A DNA stretch of 21,454 nucleotides, taken from the NCBI GenBank assembly GCA_030620655.1, contig JAUXEH010000010.1:1-21454 (forward strand), read 5' to 3'. The first letter of the stretch is position 1. Each line of letters begins with the position of its first letter. The stretch comes from Candidatus Aminicenantota bacterium (GTDB lineage Bacteria > Acidobacteriota > Aminicenantia > Aminicenantales > Aminicenantaceae). The translations under genes and the position numbers were made by a program. This document shows, piece after piece, positions 6,595 to 14,009 of the stretch. The notes under the pieces were generated by a model that was not told the origin of the DNA, made no database searches, and worked only from the letters and a program-made list of their open reading frames with translations.

Positions 6595-7287
6595 ATGACA
6601 AAAAAAGACACAAACGCCTTGGATGCAACAAAAATCAAAACGCTGATCTACTGCACTTCGGACCTGATCCTGGTCGGGATCGTCCGGGCGCTGGAAAGCT
6701 CCGGCGATGTAGATGTGGTCAGCGTGGAAAAGAGCACGATCGATTCCTTCCTGGCCGCCATCAAGGACCATAAACCCCAGGTCGTCCTGCTCACGACTTC
6801 GGAGCCCATGCCGAACCTGCGCGAAGTGTGTAAAGCCGTCCGCGATATCGCCGAGAATAACAAGATAAAAACACAGCTCATGCTTCTGGGCAACATCCCG
6901 TCGCACGAAGAAGTCGTGGGGTTGATGAATGTAGGCGTACGGGGCTATTTCGACCTGAACGAGTCCTCCGAACAGCTGGCCGAAGCCCTCCGGGTGGTGC
7001 ACAAGGAAGAGATCTGGCTGCCGAGAGACAAAATGAGCAGCATCATGGACCGGATCATATCCGTGGTCGGCCGGGACCTCAAAGAGAAGACCCTGGACCA
7101 GCTCACCCCCACCGAATTCCAGGTCCTGCGGCTCATCGGCCAGGGAAAGAGCAACGATGAGATCGCCGACGCCATGTTCATCAGCAAAAACACGGTCCGG
7201 TCCCATATCAAGAGCATCTATGCGAAGATGGACACGCACAGCCGGCTTCAGCTCGCCCTGTATGCCATCAATTCGGCCCTATTCTAA
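6595..7287 (+). CDS. LuxR/NarL-type regulator with a degenerate receiver domain
   Basis: A 230-residue DNA-binding regulator. Residues of about 15-130 have the layout of a response-regulator receiver (TLIYCTSDLILVGIVRALES, QVVLLTTSEP, GVRGYFDL). The phosphorylation residues are gone: the usual acidic pair is Cys-Thr, the phosphoacceptor Asp is Thr, and the conserved Lys near GY is not present. The C-terminal domain (about 165-225) is a clear LuxR-type helix-turn-helix: LTPTEFQVLRLIGQGKSNDE, then ISKNTVRSHIKSIYAKM. It is probably controlled by a ligand, a partner or its own level. There is no clear ribosome-binding site. It sits between PilZ-like genes, 20 bases before the third. Confidence 0.88.
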   Translation: MTKKDTNALDATKIKTLIYCTSDLILVGIVRALESSGDVDVVSVEKSTIDSFLAAIKDHKPQVVLLTTSEPMPNLREVCKAVRDIAENNKIKTQLMLLGNIPSHEEVVGLMNVGVRGYFDLNESSEQLAEALRVVHKEEIWLPRDKMSSIMDRIISVVGRDLKEKTLDQLTPTEFQVLRLIGQGKSNDEIADAMFISKNTVRSHIKSIYAKMDTHSRLQLALYAINSALF

Positions 7288-7307
7288 TCCGTTCGAGGTA
7301 TATGACC

Positions 7308-7724
7308 ATGGCAAATAAAACAACCACGAAGAAACAGAAAACAACCATCTTCGACGAAAAAGATATCCTGGCCGAAATGATCCGCAACCGGAGGGGGGAG
7401 TGGAGGTTCGACCTGCCGCTGCCGGTTATGGTGGAAGGGAAACTGCCCCAGGGGGATACCTTCCATGAAAAAACCACCCTGCAGAACATCAGTTCCGGAG
7501 GTGCCTATTTTACCCTGGACTCGGGCGTGACAGTGGGCACCAAGCTCAACCTCATCATCGATCTCCCTCCCAACCTGACCGAGGGTAAACGGGTGAGGCT
7601 CCGCCTGGGCGGGCTCACCGTGCGGTTGAGCAAATCGACCGGAGTCGGGAAAAAACAGGGTATCGCGCTGTGTTTTGACGAAGACTACGAGTTCATCTCT
7701 GAAGACGACAAACAAGGGAAATAG
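7308..7724 (+). CDS. PilZ domain protein with canonical cyclic di-GMP motifs
   Basis: A 138-residue protein with a lysine-rich N-terminus (TTTKKQK) and a PilZ domain. RGEWR fits the RxxxR motif and NISSGG fits (D/N)xSxxG, so this is the only one of the three local paralogues that keeps both known cyclic di-GMP contacts. The core continues AYFTLDSGV, LNLIIDLP and a RLRLGGLTV strand. ATG 7308 is nine bases after GAGG; ATG 7302, two codons earlier, is in frame but only three bases from GAGG. It follows the LuxR-type regulator and is probably cotranscribed with it. Confidence 0.82.
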   Translation: MANKTTTKKQKTTIFDEKDILAEMIRNRRGEWRFDLPLPVMVEGKLPQGDTFHEKTTLQNISSGGAYFTLDSGVTVGTKLNLIIDLPPNLTEGKRVRLRLGGLTVRLSKSTGVGKKQGIALCFDEDYEFISEDDKQGK

Positions 7725-7738
7725 GCCATCCCCAGCGC

Positions 7739-7755
7739 CGGTCCTCTCAGGACCG
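7739..7755 (+). other. Hairpin between the PilZ gene and coaE
   Basis: CGGTCCT-CTC-AGGACCG is a perfect 7-base-pair stem with a 3-base loop, starting 14 bases after the PilZ stop and ending 19 bases before coaE. There is no T-run. It could stabilise the upstream transcript or hold back coaE translation. Confidence 0.4.
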
Positions 7756-7774
7756 AGAGGGCTGGATACGAAGC

Positions 7775-8410
7775 ATGTTGATCGTTGCCCTTACCGGCGG
7801 AATCGCCACGGGAAAATCCATAGTCGCCGGAATCTGGCAGGAACTGGGCTGTTATATCCACCAAGCGGACCTGGCCGCCCGGGAGCTGATGGAACCCGGA
7901 TCCCTGGTCTGGGAGAAGATCGCAGCGCATTTCGGATCCGACATCCTCGACCCGAAAACCCGAGCTGTCGACCGCAAACGGCTGGGTCGGAAGGTCTTCT
8001 CCAGCCCTCAGGACCGGGAATTCCTGAACCGCCTCATCCACCCCCTGGTGCTGGAAAATAAAAAAGCGGCCATCGCCCGGCTGCGGACCGGAGGGCGCTG
8101 CCGCATCTTCGTGTCAGAGGCCGCCCTGACCATCGAGGCCGGGTACACCGGCCTCTTCCACAAGGTGGTGGTCACCTACTGTCCCCACGAGGTCCAGATC
8201 GCAAGGTTGGAGGAGCGGGACGGGATCGGACGGGAGGAGGCCCTGCGCAAGATCGGCAGCCAGATGGCGGCCGAGGATAAGCGGGCCTACGCCGATTATA
8301 TGATCCGGACCGAGGGATCTCTGGGGGCCACCATTGAGCAGGCGGAACAGGTCTACCGGTATCTTCTACAGGATTACCGGCTGCTCTTCCCGTCCGCCGA
8401 CACGGTCTAA
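7775..8410 (+). CDS. coaE: Dephospho-CoA kinase
   Basis: A 211-residue P-loop kinase that phosphorylates the ribose 3'-hydroxyl of dephospho-CoA, the last step of coenzyme A synthesis. The Walker A loop GGIATGKS is at residues 8-15. The nucleotide/CoA site reads HQADLAAREL, keeping the second Asp of the usual DAD motif (Asp32, matching E. coli Asp33) but with Gln for the first. RLIHPLV and a lid segment rich in charged residues (ARLEERDGIGREEALRKI) are also typical. The common PLLFE motif is replaced by SEAALTIEAG. The length is normal. No strong ribosome-binding site is seen for ATG 7775. It overlaps the convergent downstream gene by four bases. Confidence 0.9.
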   Translation: MLIVALTGGIATGKSIVAGIWQELGCYIHQADLAARELMEPGSLVWEKIAAHFGSDILDPKTRAVDRKRLGRKVFSSPQDREFLNRLIHPLVLENKKAAIARLRTGGRCRIFVSEAALTIEAGYTGLFHKVVVTYCPHEVQIARLEERDGIGREEALRKIGSQMAAEDKRAYADYMIRTEGSLGATIEQAEQVYRYLLQDYRLLFPSADTV

Positions 8411-9366
8411 TCCGCCCGGCCGGCCGTCTTCAGCGCGGCGGCCAGAAGTGGGATGAACAGCTCGTGCTGTCCCACAAAATAATATCCCCGACCCTTTCCC
8501 TGCAGGGGTCGCAGAACCACATTCTGTTCCGGCCGGTAGTGCCGGATGAAATCGCATACGGCGGTCGAAAAATCCTGCAGCCGGAAGCCGCGGTTTCGGA
8601 CGTAGGAGACCGCCTTGAGGAAAACCTCGGGGAGGATGACCGCCGAACCCGCGTTCAGGTAGATCCCTCCCCCGTCCAGGTCCTGAACCAGCCGGCAGAA
8701 CAGGAAAAAATCCCTGAGCGAGGCTTTTCCCAGCGCCTCGCCGGAAACACGGGGATGGAAATGGATGGTGTCCGTACCCAGCGCCACATGAACGGTGACT
8801 GGAATGCCCAATTGATATGCGGAAGCCAGCAGGCTGTAACTGAGAAAAGGAAGACCGGAATCGACCAGCATCCTGCCGACCGCCTCCCCCAACCCCAGGT
8901 CGAGCTTCGAGGCCTCCTCCACGGCTCCATTCAGCAGGTCGCCGGTCTCCCTGGCCATCCCGAAGTCCCCACTCCGGATCTGCTCCGCCACATCTTCCGA
9001 GGTCGCCCCGGCATGGGCCACCTCGAAATCGTGAATGATGCCGGCCCCGTTCAGCGCCAGGGCGGAGACCCAGCCCCGCTGCATGAGGTCGATTATTATC
9101 GGATTGAGCCCCACCTTGATGACGTGTGCTCCCATGCCCAGGATCATGCCGCGTTTCGATTCCCGGGCGGACACCCAGGCCCGGACCAGCGACCTGAGAT
9201 CGCTGCCCCCCAGGATACGCGGCAGGCAGTCGATAAAATCCGCCAAGGAACCGCCGGTGTCCCACACCCGTGCGAAACTGTCGACACCCACCTTGCTCTC
9301 CCGCTCCTTCAGGGAGTAGGTCTTCAGCTCCGTGGGAAATAAGGGATCGACATCGTATTTACTCAT
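8407..9366 (-). CDS. Deoxyhypusine synthase-like protein
   Basis: A 319-residue protein whose central part matches the deoxyhypusine synthase/homospermidine synthase fold: GAHVIKVGLNPIIIDLMQRG, ALNGAGIIHDFEVAHAG and TSEDVAEQI, plus an early GGSLADFIDCLPRILGG. In eukaryotes and archaea the family transfers the butylamine part of spermidine to eIF5A with NAD. Bacterial relatives are mostly uncharacterised; some make homospermidine. The C-terminal half diverges: instead of the usual active-site lysine block (EAVSWGK type) it has NAGSAVILPEVFLKAVSYV. The substrate is therefore open. It ends four bases inside the convergent coaE and is 11 bases downstream of the HU gene, with which it probably shares a transcript. 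Confidence 0.8.
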   Translation of the reverse strand: MSKYDVDPLFPTELKTYSLKERESKVGVDSFARVWDTGGSLADFIDCLPRILGGSDLRSLVRAWVSARESKRGMILGMGAHVIKVGLNPIIIDLMQRGWVSALALNGAGIIHDFEVAHAGATSEDVAEQIRSGDFGMARETGDLLNGAVEEASKLDLGLGEAVGRMLVDSGLPFLSYSLLASAYQLGIPVTVHVALGTDTIHFHPRVSGEALGKASLRDFFLFCRLVQDLDGGGIYLNAGSAVILPEVFLKAVSYVRNRGFRLQDFSTAVCDFIRHYRPEQNVVLRPLQGKGRGYYFVGQHELFIPLLAAALKTAGRAD

Positions 9367-9377
9367 CCGGCGGGAAG

Positions 9378-9653
9378 CTATTGAGAAGAGAGGTTTTTCA
9401 GATCCTGACCGGGACGGAATTTGATTCGTTTGCCTGCTTTAATCTTGATCTGTTTCTTGCGGCGGATGTCGCGGCCGTATCCCGTCTTCTTGGAGACGAC
9501 CTTCAGGCTGGCGAATCCCCGGATCTCTATCTTTTCATTCTCCGCCAGGGATTTTTTCATGGCATCCAGGATCGCCTCCACTATCGACAAGGATTTTGCC
9601 CTGTTGAGATCCGACTTCTTTTCGATAGCGAGGGCAATATCGTTCTTGATCAT
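9378..9653 (-). CDS. HU/IHF-family DNA-binding protein
   Basis: A 91-residue nucleoid protein that binds and bends DNA as a dimer. The helical N-terminus (IVEAILDAMKKSLAENEKIE) leads to IRGFASLKVVSKK, the beta-arm region GYGRDIRRKK and the closing KAGKRIKFRPGQDLK. The arm lacks the usual GRNP sequence, having GYGRD instead. ATG 9653 is six bases after AAGGAG; a TTG one codon upstream is less likely. A promoter is visible at 9692-9720. I cannot tell HU from IHF subunits. Confidence 0.92.
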   Translation of the reverse strand: MIKNDIALAIEKKSDLNRAKSLSIVEAILDAMKKSLAENEKIEIRGFASLKVVSKKTGYGRDIRRKKQIKIKAGKRIKFRPGQDLKNLSSQ

Positions 9654-9691
9654 CAAATTCTCCTTATCCTTGGTACCCGGCGGATTTTCTA

Positions 9692-9720
9692 TATTTAAAG
9701 TATTGCAAATAAAAAGTCAA
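9692..9720 (-). promoter_or_regulatory. Candidate promoter of the HU gene
   Basis: On the minus strand TTGACT (9720-9715) is followed at 16-17 bases by TTAAAT/TAAATA (about 9698-9692). It lies in the 117-base divergent region and points to the HU gene. The -10 match is moderate. Confidence 0.5.
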
Positions 9721-9730
9721 GATAAAATTG

Positions 9731-9759
9731 TTGACTTAAAAAAAACCCGATTCTATAAT
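9731..9759 (+). promoter_or_regulatory. Sigma-70-type promoter of the nfeD-like operon
   Basis: TTGACT (9731-9736), a 17-base spacer and a perfect TATAAT (9754-9759). Transcription should start near 9765-9767, only about four to six bases before ATG 9771, with no room for a ribosome-binding site. Confidence 0.75.
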
Positions 9760-9770
9760 GAAAAAAAGTG

Positions 9771-11045
9771 ATGAAATTCTTTTTCACCCTTGTTTTGCTG
9801 TTCACATGCTCCACCCTGAGCTTTCCCGGGATCCTGCGCATCACCGTGGACGCACCGATCCATCCCGTGACCTCCGAGTATATCTGCGACGCCCTCGACC
9901 GTGCGGACGAAGCCGGGCATTCTCTCGTGATCCTGGTCCTCAACACACCCGGCGGGCTGGACTCCTCCATGCGGGAGATCATCGAGAAGATCCTCGGAGC
10001 GCGCACCCCTGTCGCAGCCTATGTCAGCCCCAGCGGAGCCCGATCCGCCTCCGCGGGCTTTTTTATCGGGATCGCGTGCGACCTCTTTATCATGGCACCG
10101 GGAACCAACACCGGTGCGGCCTCTCCGGTCGGGATCTCCCTGACCGGCCAATCCATGGACGAGACCATGGCGAAAAAGGTGATGAACGACGCGGCCGCCT
10201 ACATAAAAAGCATCGCGGAAAAACGGGGCCGCAATACAGAGCTGGCCGACGATGCCGTGCGCCTGGGCGCCTCCTATACCGAAGAAGAAGCTATGGCAGG
10301 GAATCTGATCGATCTCATCGCCGGGAACAGCCAGGAGATCATCGCGCACTTTCACGGGAAGACCATCTTCCGCTTCGACGGCAGCGAACACGTCCTGGAC
10401 CTGGAGGGCGAAGAGATCATCGACCTGCCGTTATCGGCGAGGCAGAAATTCCTGCTCACCATCGCCAATCCCAACCTGGCCTACATCCTGCTCATGCTGG
10501 GACTCCTGGGGCTGTATTTCGAGTTTTCCAATCCCGGGGCCATCCTCCCGGGCGTCCTGGGCGGGATATCCATCCTGCTGGCCATATTCGCCTTTCAGAT
10601 CCTGCCCATCAACTATGTCGGTTTGATCCTGATCCTGTTGGCGATCGGTTTGTTCATCCTGGATATCAAGATCCAGAGCTATGGTATTCTATCCATAGGA
10701 GGTATCGTGGCCATGGTTATTGGTTCGATCATGCTGATCGACGCTCCCATCCCGGAGCTGAGACCCAGTCTTATGCTCATCATCCCGCTCGCACTCGGCC
10801 TCTCGCTGATCTTCATCTTCCTGGTCGTGCTGGCGGTACGGGTCCATGTCAAGAAGGCGGTCACGGGCCGTGAAGGCCTGGTCGGAGAGCTCGGGGAAGC
10901 GCGGACGCCCCTGACTCCCGAAGGCAAGGTCTTCGTGCACGGAGAGCTCTGGAATGCCGAAGCGGAAGGAGAGATCGAACCGGGATCGAAGGTGGAAGTG
11001 GTGGAGGTTCGATCCAACCTGAGTATAAAGGTAAAAAAGGTGTAA
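9771..11045 (+). CDS. NfeD-type membrane-bound ClpP-class serine protease
   Basis: A 424-residue protein with a signal peptide (MKFFFTLVLLFTCSTLSFPG), a ClpP/SppA-like protease domain (about 25-220), a polytopic membrane region of several helices (about 232-355), and a C-terminal soluble NfeD OB-fold-like domain (about 365-424, starting GREGLVGELG). The nucleophile is probably the second Ser of SASAG (around residue 95), after LVLNTPGGLDSSM; a lysine in the AKKVMNDAAAYIKS region would complete the Ser-Lys dyad. Archaeal and bacterial relatives are encoded next to stomatin-like proteins and can cleave their C-terminal tails, and here the next gene is one. Expected in the inner membrane. Translation appears nearly leaderless; GTG 9768 is a possible alternative start. 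Confidence 0.92.
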   Translation: MKFFFTLVLLFTCSTLSFPGILRITVDAPIHPVTSEYICDALDRADEAGHSLVILVLNTPGGLDSSMREIIEKILGARTPVAAYVSPSGARSASAGFFIGIACDLFIMAPGTNTGAASPVGISLTGQSMDETMAKKVMNDAAAYIKSIAEKRGRNTELADDAVRLGASYTEEEAMAGNLIDLIAGNSQEIIAHFHGKTIFRFDGSEHVLDLEGEEIIDLPLSARQKFLLTIANPNLAYILLMLGLLGLYFEFSNPGAILPGVLGGISILLAIFAFQILPINYVGLILILLAIGLFILDIKIQSYGILSIGGIVAMVIGSIMLIDAPIPELRPSLMLIIPLALGLSLIFIFLVVLAVRVHVKKAVTGREGLVGELGEARTPLTPEGKVFVHGELWNAEAEGEIEPGSKVEVVEVRSNLSIKVKKV

Positions 11046-11069
11046 TATACCCTCAATAAGGAGTAAAAA

Positions 11070-11825
11070 ATGTTAACCTATCCCTTAATTATTGCCGTTC
11101 TGGTCGTCCTGTATCTCATGAACTCGATAAAGATCCTGCGGGAGTATGAAAGAGGCGTCATCTTCCGTCTGGGCCGCGTGCTGTCCAAAGCCAAAGGCCC
11201 GGGCCTGATCTTCGTCTTCCCCCCCATCGACCGCATGGTGCGCGTCAGCCTGAGGATCGTGGTCATGGACATCCCCCCTCAGGATGTGATCACCAAGGAC
11301 AACGTCTCGGTCAAGGTCAATGCGGTGGTCTATTTCCGGGTGATGGAGCCCCAGAAAGCCGTGCTGGAGGTCCAGGACTACATGTTCGCCACCTCTCAGC
11401 TGGCCCAGACGACCCTGCGCAGCGTGCTGGGCGAGGTCGAGCTGGATGGACTCCTGTCCGAACGGGAGAAGCTCAACCTCCAGCTCCAGGAGATCATCGA
11501 TAAGCACACCGACCCTTGGGGGATCAAGGTCCAGCTGGTGGAGATGAAGCATGTGGACCTTCCCGACAACATGGTGCGTGCGATCGCCAAGCAGGCGGAG
11601 GCCGAACGCGAACGCCGGGCGAAAGTCATTCACGCCGAGGGCGAGTTCCAGGCATCCGACAAGCTGACTGCGGCGGCAGATGTAATATCCCGCAACCCCC
11701 AGGCCCTCCAGCTGCGGTTCCTGGGAACCCTGTCTGAGATCGCCACGGAAAAGAACTCGACCATCATCTTCCCCCTCCCGATCGAGTTGTTCAAGGCCTT
11801 TACCATGGGGAGCAAAAAAGAGTAA
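11070..11825 (+). CDS. Slipin (stomatin/SPFH-family membrane protein)
   Basis: A 251-residue prohibitin-homology protein: an N-terminal membrane segment (YPLIIAVLVVLYLM), then REYERGVIFRLGRV, GPGLIFVFPPIDRM, VDIPPQD-like VMDIPPQDVITKDNVSVKVN, a QTTLRSVLGEVELDGLL segment and an Ala/Glu/Arg-rich coiled coil (IAKQAEAERERRAKVIHAEG). Such proteins form large membrane-bound oligomers that organise lipids and neighbouring proteins. ATG 11070 follows AAGGAG. The pairing with the NfeD-type protease 24 bases upstream is a widespread conserved operon, and the protease is the likely partner. Confidence 0.95.
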   Translation: MLTYPLIIAVLVVLYLMNSIKILREYERGVIFRLGRVLSKAKGPGLIFVFPPIDRMVRVSLRIVVMDIPPQDVITKDNVSVKVNAVVYFRVMEPQKAVLEVQDYMFATSQLAQTTLRSVLGEVELDGLLSEREKLNLQLQEIIDKHTDPWGIKVQLVEMKHVDLPDNMVRAIAKQAEAERERRAKVIHAEGEFQASDKLTAAADVISRNPQALQLRFLGTLSEIATEKNSTIIFPLPIELFKAFTMGSKKE

Positions 11826-11834
11826 AATAACGTC

Positions 11835-12446
11835 ATGAAAAACAAAGACTACAGAGAACTCCAGATCTCCAGCTCGGTTCTGATCTTCATATTCCTGGGG
11901 ATCATCATCGTCGGTATCGTGATCTTCCTCCTGGGCGTCTCCGTAGGCAAGAAGCAGGTCGAGATGGCTGGGACCGCGGTGACTCCCCAGGGTCAGTTCG
12001 AAGAGGTGGTGGCCGAAAAGCCCCAGCCCGTGGCAGAGGACAAAGACACCATCGGGAAGGAGCTGGAAGGTCATGAGACCGCCCAGCAGCAGGAAGAAAA
12101 AGCTCCGGAAAAGGTAACCCAGCCGCAGGTCAAGACAGCGCCTCCGGCCGTAATAAAGCCCGCACCGGCCCCCATGAAACTGAAGGCTTCCACACCGTCC
12201 GCGCGGCAGTACTATCTCCAGATCGGGGCCTTCCGAAGCCGGGATTCGGCGGATTCCGTGAAGGAGAAATACACCAGCATGGGATATCCCAGCCAGGTCA
12301 TCGTTCCCTCGAGCGGCGACAGCCGTCAGCTTTTCCGCGTCGTGATCGGCGGCTACAATACCAGAGCGGAGGCCCAGCAGGCGAAAGGCAGGCTGGTGCA
12401 GGCCGAAGGCCAGAAGGCCAACGATTACTTTATCGTTCAGCGCTGA
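11835..12446 (+). CDS. SPOR-domain membrane protein
   Basis: A 203-residue bitopic protein. A short cytoplasmic N-terminus is followed by one membrane helix (about residues 13-37, VLIFIFLGIIIVGIVIFLLG), a periplasmic linker rich in Glu, Gln, Pro and Lys (about 40-125), and a SPOR domain (about 130-203: YYLQIGAFRSRDSADSVKEK, FRVVIGGYNTRAEAQQAKGR). SPOR domains bind peptidoglycan stripped of stem peptides, typically at division septa. The length and layout resemble FtsN-like and DedD-like proteins, but a specific identity cannot be given. It lies 9 bases after the slipin gene, has no strong ribosome-binding site, and abuts lnt. Confidence 0.9.
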   Translation: MKNKDYRELQISSSVLIFIFLGIIIVGIVIFLLGVSVGKKQVEMAGTAVTPQGQFEEVVAEKPQPVAEDKDTIGKELEGHETAQQQEEKAPEKVTQPQVKTAPPAVIKPAPAPMKLKASTPSARQYYLQIGAFRSRDSADSVKEKYTSMGYPSQVIVPSSGDSRQLFRVVIGGYNTRAEAQQAKGRLVQAEGQKANDYFIVQR

Positions 12447-14009
12447 GTGCCCCGAGTCGGTTTGAAGAGACACATCCGAGAGACCGCCCTTGCCCTGCTG
12501 AGCGGGGTACTGACGGCGCTGGCCTTTCCCAAGCCCAGCCTCTTTTTCCTGGGTTGGGTCTCCCTCATCCCCCTCATCTACCTCCTCTCTTCCCGAAAGC
12601 CGGGCCGCGGCTTCTTCCTGGGCTGGTGCGGCGGCTTCGGATTCTACCTGCTTCTGCTCTACTGGATCCAGGACGTACCCGCTCATTATGGAGGGCTGTC
12701 CTGGGGATTCAGCACCCTCATCTTCGCACTGTTCGCCGCCTTCCTCGCCCTCCTCTGGGGAGTCTTCGGTATGGTGTTCTGCCGCCTGCGGGCCGTATTT
12801 CCAAGAGGCGCTTTCGTGTTGAGCGCCTTCCTCTGGGTCGGCCTGGAGTATATCCTGACCCATCTCCTGACCGGATTCCCCTGGGGGCTCCTGGGAAATT
12901 CTCAGTATAAGAACCTGGCTTTTATCCAGATTTCCGCGCTGACCGGCGTGTACGGGCTGTCGTTTCTGATCGTCCTCTTCCAGTCAGGCTTCGTAAGGTC
13001 CGTGACCTCCAGGAAGAGGGCGCCGTTCTTTGTGGGTCTGGGGATCATCCTGGCCGTCCATGCCGGGGGGTGGCTCGTACTGCAGGAAGAGGTACCGAAG
13101 ACCGCCGAGACCTTTGTCGGCGCCGTGATCCAGGGCAATGTCCCGCCGGAGATGGAATTCACGCTCGACAATGTAGACGAGACCTTCGACCTCTTCCAAA
13201 GGCACATCGACCTCAGCAGCCAGGCCTGCTCCCAGGGAGCCCGATTTGTCGTGTGGGCCGAGCTGTCCGTGCCCCTCTGTTTTTCCTGCAATCATGCCTA
13301 CTACGCACGTTTTTCACAGGAGTTGATGGACTTTGCCCGCGAGCAGGATTGCACCATGCTCTTGGGGACCAACGAGACCGCCTTCTCTCAGGGAGGAGTC
13401 CCCAAGTACTACAACACGGCCGCCAACCTGAACCCCGACGGGGAGCTATCCTTTTACTACAAGATGCACCTGGTGCCCTTCGGCGAATACACTCCCTACA
13501 AGATGGTGTTCTCCTTCATCAGCACTTTCACCCAGGCCATCGGCGAACTGACACCGGGTGAAAACTATGTCCTGCATGACTATGACGGCGTGCCCTTCGC
13601 CTCCCCCATCTGTTATGAAATTATCTTCCCCGGGATCATGCGCAATTTCGTAAAAAAAGGCGCCCGCTTCCTGGTGACCATCACCAACGACGCCTGGTAC
13701 GGCCGCAGCTGGGGTCCGTACCAGCACTTCGGCATCGCCGTGCTCAGGGCCGTCGAGGCCAGGCGCTTCCTGCTGCGCTCCGCCACGACCGGCATCAGCG
13801 GCGTAATCGATCCTTACGGGAGAGTGCTGTCCCGCTCGCGCCTGAATACGGAAGCATTCCTCACCGGAAGCATCACTCCCCTCTCGGGAACGACCTTCTA
13901 TGTCCGGTACGGAGACTGGCTGTCCCTGCTGAGCTTGACTTTAAGCGGCGTATTCCTTATCTTGGCGTTGGTCTTCAAGAGGCGAAATGACAAACAACAT
14001 AACCGATAG
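12447..14009 (+). CDS. lnt: Apolipoprotein N-acyltransferase
   Basis: A 520-residue inner-membrane enzyme that adds the third acyl chain to the N-terminal Cys of lipoproteins, needed for their sorting to the outer membrane in most Gram-negative bacteria. Several membrane helices fill about residues 1-215, with the family pattern GFPWGLLGNSQYK between. A periplasmic nitrilase-like domain follows (about 225-490) with the catalytic triad visible as Glu in VVWAELSVP (about 271), Lys in YYKMHLVPFGEYTP (about 339) and Cys in SPICYEIIFPG (about 389). A last helix closes the protein. The start is GTG 12447, directly after the SPOR gene stop; TTG 12462 is an alternative. It overlaps prfB by 23 bases. 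Confidence 0.95.
   Translation: MPRVGLKRHIRETALALLSGVLTALAFPKPSLFFLGWVSLIPLIYLLSSRKPGRGFFLGWCGGFGFYLLLLYWIQDVPAHYGGLSWGFSTLIFALFAAFLALLWGVFGMVFCRLRAVFPRGAFVLSAFLWVGLEYILTHLLTGFPWGLLGNSQYKNLAFIQISALTGVYGLSFLIVLFQSGFVRSVTSRKRAPFFVGLGIILAVHAGGWLVLQEEVPKTAETFVGAVIQGNVPPEMEFTLDNVDETFDLFQRHIDLSSQACSQGARFVVWAELSVPLCFSCNHAYYARFSQELMDFAREQDCTMLLGTNETAFSQGGVPKYYNTAANLNPDGELSFYYKMHLVPFGEYTPYKMVFSFISTFTQAIGELTPGENYVLHDYDGVPFASPICYEIIFPGIMRNFVKKGARFLVTITNDAWYGRSWGPYQHFGIAVLRAVEARRFLLRSATTGISGVIDPYGRVLSRSRLNTEAFLTGSITPLSGTTFYVRYGDWLSLLSLTLSGVFLILALVFKRRNDKQHNR

Noticed and set aside
6545..6598. A 17-codon leader frame ending in TGA that overlaps the regulator ATG.
   Set aside because: There is no ribosome-binding site before ATG 6545, and an overlap of this kind can arise by chance.
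8464..9342. A 292-codon + frame opposite the deoxyhypusine-synthase-like gene.
   Set aside because: It is the antisense shadow of a gene with recognisable motifs; it shows none itself.
9758..10873. A 371-codon + frame overlapping the nfeD-like gene.
   Set aside because: Its translation is Arg/Pro/Gly/His-rich without domains, while the other frame encodes a clear protease with a signal peptide.
11085..12863. A 592-codon open frame on the minus strand.
   Set aside because: It lies opposite the slipin, SPOR and lnt genes, has a His/Gln/Asp-rich composition typical of antisense shadow frames, and shows no domain.
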